35,244 nt of DNA from an uncultured Saprospiraceae bacterium (lineage in GTDB: Bacteria > Bacteroidota > Bacteroidia > Chitinophagales > Saprospiraceae): contig CALHKJ010000447.1 of the NCBI GenBank assembly GCA_938033975.1, positions 1-35,244 of the forward strand, in the 5' to 3' direction. Of the stretch, positions 32,671-35,244 are shown one piece after another. Below the pieces are notes generated by a model, which saw only the letters and a list, made by a program, of their open reading frames with translations, made no database searches and had not been told where the DNA came from. Position numbers and translations under genes: made by a program. Positions within the stretch are counted from its first letter, which is position 1, and each line of letters starts with the position of its first letter.

Positions 32671-32757
32671 AACTACATATTTCAGCATCCCAACTACGAC
32701 TTAGAATCAACTTCTATTATTCTAAAACAGCATTTATAACTTAAAATTATTCTAACA

Positions 32758-33351
32758 ATGAGCGTTCTTAAATCAAAAGGCTTTAAGTACTTTAAAAATC
32801 TCGTAATTGGACTAGGGGCATCTGCGGTAATGCTAGGTGCATTAGGAAAAATTAATTCAGAACCTTGGGGAGGTACTATGATAACAGTAGGACTTATTAC
32901 TGAGGCAATCTTATTCGCATTTCTTGGTCTTATCGGACCAGAGAAAGATTATTACTGGGAAAAATTATACCCGGGACTAGACAAATATGGTTCAAACATA
33001 AACCCTCTTACAGAAGGTGATCAAGCAGCAAGCCTAGCTGGCCCAAGAGCTCTTGATCCAGATGTTGTAGAAGGAAGACTCGGAGGTATGTTAGACGAAC
33101 TTCAAATCATGTCAAAAAGCTTAGGTTCATTAAAGGCATTACAGGAAGTTGATTTCCAGAAAACTGGAGAGCAAATTTCTGCTATGGGTAATTTCTACTC
33201 AAAAATGAATGATGCAATGTCTTCACTAAACGAAACAGTGGAGGATACTAAATTGTACCAAGAGAACTTATCTTCTCTTAACAGAAATCTTTCTGGTTTG
33301 AACTCTGTGTACGGAAACGTACTAAGCGCATTCAAAGCACCTGTACAATAA
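32758..33351 (+). CDS. gldL: T9SS inner-membrane motor protein GldL (PorL)
   Basis: A 197-residue protein with two N-terminal membrane helices: about residues 11-31 (FKNLVIGLGASAVMLGALGK) and 41-61 (ITVGLITEAILFAFLGLIG). Glu49 in the second helix is at the position of the essential Glu49 of Flavobacterium johnsoniae GldL, which links proton flow to motion. The cytoplasmic part is helical (ALDPDVVEGRLGGMLDELQI, LQEVDFQKTGEQISAMGN, coiled-coil SSLNETVEDTKLYQENLSSL). GldL forms the stator pentamer around a GldM dimer and powers secretion and gliding. gldM follows after 36 bases. Confidence 0.96.
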   Translation: MSVLKSKGFKYFKNLVIGLGASAVMLGALGKINSEPWGGTMITVGLITEAILFAFLGLIGPEKDYYWEKLYPGLDKYGSNINPLTEGDQAASLAGPRALDPDVVEGRLGGMLDELQIMSKSLGSLKALQEVDFQKTGEQISAMGNFYSKMNDAMSSLNETVEDTKLYQENLSSLNRNLSGLNSVYGNVLSAFKAPVQ

Positions 33352-33387
33352 GCATCAAACGTTTAATTAACTTTTAAAAATTAAAAA

Positions 33388-34989
33388 ATGTCTATACCTA
33401 AGGAACCCAGGCAGTTGATGATCAACATCATGTATTTGGTATTGACTGCCCTATTGGCCCTGAATGTCTCTGCCGAGATTTTCAATGCCTTTAAAATGGT
33501 AGATAAAGGATTGATAAAATCCAATACAGCCTTGGACCAAGGAAATAGTGCGCTTCCTGCGGCTATTAGAGATGGTGCAAAGAAAAAAGCTTCACTTCAA
33601 CAATACGCTGACCTGATCGAACCAGGACAACAATTGTCAAGTGAAATGAATGATTACTTGGCTGGAATCATCGAAACACTAAAAACTGAATCAGGAGGAT
33701 ACGTTCCTGACCCAGAAACTGGAAACCCAACTGACGAACTAATTGGTAAGAAAAATTTTGATGTTACCACTAGATTATTAGTAAACGGTCCAGATAAAAT
33801 TGTTGACTCTGAAGATGTTGAAGACAGTGAAGGAGCTGTATTAAAAAACAAATTGCTTGCATACAAAAAAGCAATCTTGGATTTAGTTCCAGCTGAGGAT
33901 CAAGAAGGATTTGCAAGATCAATTGCAGTAAATATTGATGATGATCTTTGGAGAAAGAAAGGAAAGAAAAGCTGGCAAGAATTTACTTTCAGCCACATGC
34001 CAGTACAGGCAGTTCTTCCTATCTTTTCAAAATTTCAAAATGATGTAAAAACTACGGAAGCTGCATTCCTTAACTACCTAGCAGGTAAGGTAGGAACAAC
34101 TACTGATGTTGTCATTGACAAATACGCAGTAGTATCAGCTCCAGATAAGTCATACATTATTAAAGGCGAGAAATACAAAGCAGAAATCTTTTTGTCAGCT
34201 GCAGCTTCTGCCGATTCAAAAACTGGTATCTCAGTTTCTGTAAACGGCAAAAAGCTACCTACTAACAAAGAAGGAATTGCTGTATTCGAAACTACACCAG
34301 GATCTGTTGGTGTAAAGAAATATACTGCCAACGCTTCACTAACCAACCCAGTAACTGGTGAGGTAAAAAGCTTCAAGAAAGAATTTTCTTACGAAGTAGG
34401 TGAAAGATCAGTAGCTGTTTCTCCTCTAGCGATGAATGTATTCTACATTGGTGTAGATAACCCAGTTTCTGTAACTGCAGCAGGTGTACCTTCTGATAAG
34501 ATTAAGGTAAGCATGGGCGGTTCAGGCGGCGGATCCATTAAAAGAGGTGGAGGAAATTACATTGTAAATGTAACACAACCTACTTCAGCTGGTCAATTTG
34601 CGAAAGTGAATGTTTCTGCTCCAGGTCTTAATGAATCAAGAGACTTTAGAGTAAAAAGAATTCCAGATCCAGTGCCGAAATTATCTAAGTCAAGAGGTGG
34701 AGGAATGTCAAGTGGTGAATTTAAAGTTCAACCAGGTGTATTCCCTATCCTAGAAAACTTTGACTTTGATGCAAAATGTAATATTGTTGGTTTCAGATTG
34801 GTAAGAGTACCGAAAAGACAAGACCCACAGGTCGCTATCAATAAAGGTGGTAAATATACCTCTGAAACAAAATCACTAGTTTCAAAAGCGAAAGCTACTG
34901 ATACATACTTCTTCGAGGAAATCAAATGTAAGTGTCCAGGTGACCCTGCAGCGAGAGACTTAGGTGGTATGGTATTTAAAATTAGATAA
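33388..34989 (+). CDS. gldM: T9SS motor/periplasmic shaft protein GldM (PorM)
   Basis: A 533-residue protein starting MSIPKEPRQLMINIMYLVLT, whose single N-terminal membrane helix (about residues 10-28, INIMYLVLTALLALNVS) inserts in the GldL ring. The helical periplasmic domain (D1, about 30-225, with IFNAFKMVDKGLIKSNTAL and WQEFTFSHMPVQAVLPIFSK) is followed by three beta domains (D2-D4), ending with the conserved cysteine-containing stretch FFEEIKCKCPGDPAARDLGG. GldM passes motor rotation across the periplasm to the GldK/GldN ring. Length is close to that of known GldM proteins. gldN begins 18 bases downstream. Confidence 0.97.
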   Translation: MSIPKEPRQLMINIMYLVLTALLALNVSAEIFNAFKMVDKGLIKSNTALDQGNSALPAAIRDGAKKKASLQQYADLIEPGQQLSSEMNDYLAGIIETLKTESGGYVPDPETGNPTDELIGKKNFDVTTRLLVNGPDKIVDSEDVEDSEGAVLKNKLLAYKKAILDLVPAEDQEGFARSIAVNIDDDLWRKKGKKSWQEFTFSHMPVQAVLPIFSKFQNDVKTTEAAFLNYLAGKVGTTTDVVIDKYAVVSAPDKSYIIKGEKYKAEIFLSAAASADSKTGISVSVNGKKLPTNKEGIAVFETTPGSVGVKKYTANASLTNPVTGEVKSFKKEFSYEVGERSVAVSPLAMNVFYIGVDNPVSVTAAGVPSDKIKVSMGGSGGGSIKRGGGNYIVNVTQPTSAGQFAKVNVSAPGLNESRDFRVKRIPDPVPKLSKSRGGGMSSGEFKVQPGVFPILENFDFDAKCNIVGFRLVRVPKRQDPQVAINKGGKYTSETKSLVSKAKATDTYFFEEIKCKCPGDPAARDLGGMVFKIR

Positions 34990-35007
34990 ACACTTAATCC
35001 AAAGATC

Positions 35008-35244
35008 ATGAAATTAAAAATTCTTTTCTCGATGATGTTTTGCTTTGCAACATTGTTTGTATTTGGGCAAGAAGATGACCTACTCTTAAATAGAGTTGAA
35101 AGTAGTACTCCTCTTGAAGACACATACATTGATGGAATTGTGAAGAAGACACTCACAGAAGATGCAATGATATTAGACTATGAGCCACTAAGAGAGGCTG
35201 ATATAGCATGGGAAAAAAGAATCTGGCGTATTATCGATACCAGA
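35008..35244 (+). CDS. gldN: T9SS ring protein GldN (PorN), N-terminal fragment cut by window end
   Basis: From the ATG at 35008 the frame is open for 79 codons to the right edge. It starts with a signal peptide (MKLKILFSMMFCFATLFVFG then QEDD) and continues with VESSTPLEDTYIDGIVKKTL and the diagnostic GldN/PorN opening IAWEKRIWRIIDTR. GldN assembles with the GldK lipoprotein into the periplasmic ring. Its place directly after gldM is the conserved locus order. Confidence 0.94.
   Translation, partial: MKLKILFSMMFCFATLFVFGQEDDLLLNRVESSTPLEDTYIDGIVKKTLTEDAMILDYEPLREADIAWEKRIWRIIDTR

Noticed and set aside
1..35244. CRISPR arrays, tRNA/rRNA genes, insertion sequences
   Set aside because: No spaced direct repeats, cloverleaf-like or rRNA segments, or transposase frames were seen; intergenic gaps are all under about 310 bases.

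Overview
The window reads as an AT-rich chromosome segment of a gliding or surface-active Bacteroidota bacterium, most likely of the Saprospiria (Lewinella/Haliscomenobacter-like). Grounds: a type IX secretion system (T9SS) core locus (porP, gldK, gldL, gldM, start of gldN), a second PorP/SprF-type barrel, a 2067-residue adhesin ending in the gliding-motility-associated C-terminal domain, many lipoproteins and outer-membrane barrels, absence of Shine-Dalgarno sequences, and several TAnnTTTG -7 boxes of the Bacteroidota primary sigma factor. The class-level placement is an inference from protein style only. I saw no rRNA, tRNA, CRISPR array, transposase or phage gene.

Layout. 1-2750 (minus strand): the N-terminal part of a large secreted repeat protein that runs off the left edge, then DUF1232, a NodB-type polysaccharide deacetylase and an SRPBCC protein. 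2950-7470 (plus): a prohibitin/SPFH lipoprotein, a TPR protein preceded by a G10/C8 hairpin, then an envelope-stress pair hsp20-htrA behind a sigma-54-like promoter, and a small protein with a tandem 24-bp duplication. 7715-9445: gltX with a translationally coupled 61-residue gene. 9545-18048: a three-gene surface module (giant adhesin, PorP/SprF barrel, PD40 propeller protein), with 1-bp intergenic gaps. 18059-22276 (minus): beta-CASP metallo-hydrolase, large lipoprotein and DUF5723-like barrel separated by 3-bp gaps. 22362-22928 (minus): a solitary NUMOD4/HNH/HTH gene. 23079-26999: an enoyl-CoA hydratase family gene, a coupled PLP-enzyme/VanZ-like pair and a DUF2807 protein. 26992-29035 (minus): barrel, lipoprotein, Ppx/GppA phosphatase. 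29093-30161 (plus): a small conserved gene and a PhnP-like metallo-hydrolase. 30242-35244 (plus): porP-gldK-gldL-gldM-gldN'.

How it fits together. GldL/GldM form the T9SS motor and GldK/GldN the periplasmic ring; PorP/SprF barrels attach or help export substrates bearing T9SS C-terminal domains such as the 9545-15748 adhesin. The PD40 protein is probably its periplasmic or surface partner. The hsp20-htrA pair would serve proteostasis. The most useful leads are the sigma-54-like promoter at hsp20-htrA, a perfect 15-bp hairpin between gldK and gldL, the G10/C8 hairpin, the adhesin/PorP/PD40 module without an OmpA anchor, and the coupled exported-looking PLP enzyme/VanZ pair. I did not find a clearly new defence or mobile system.
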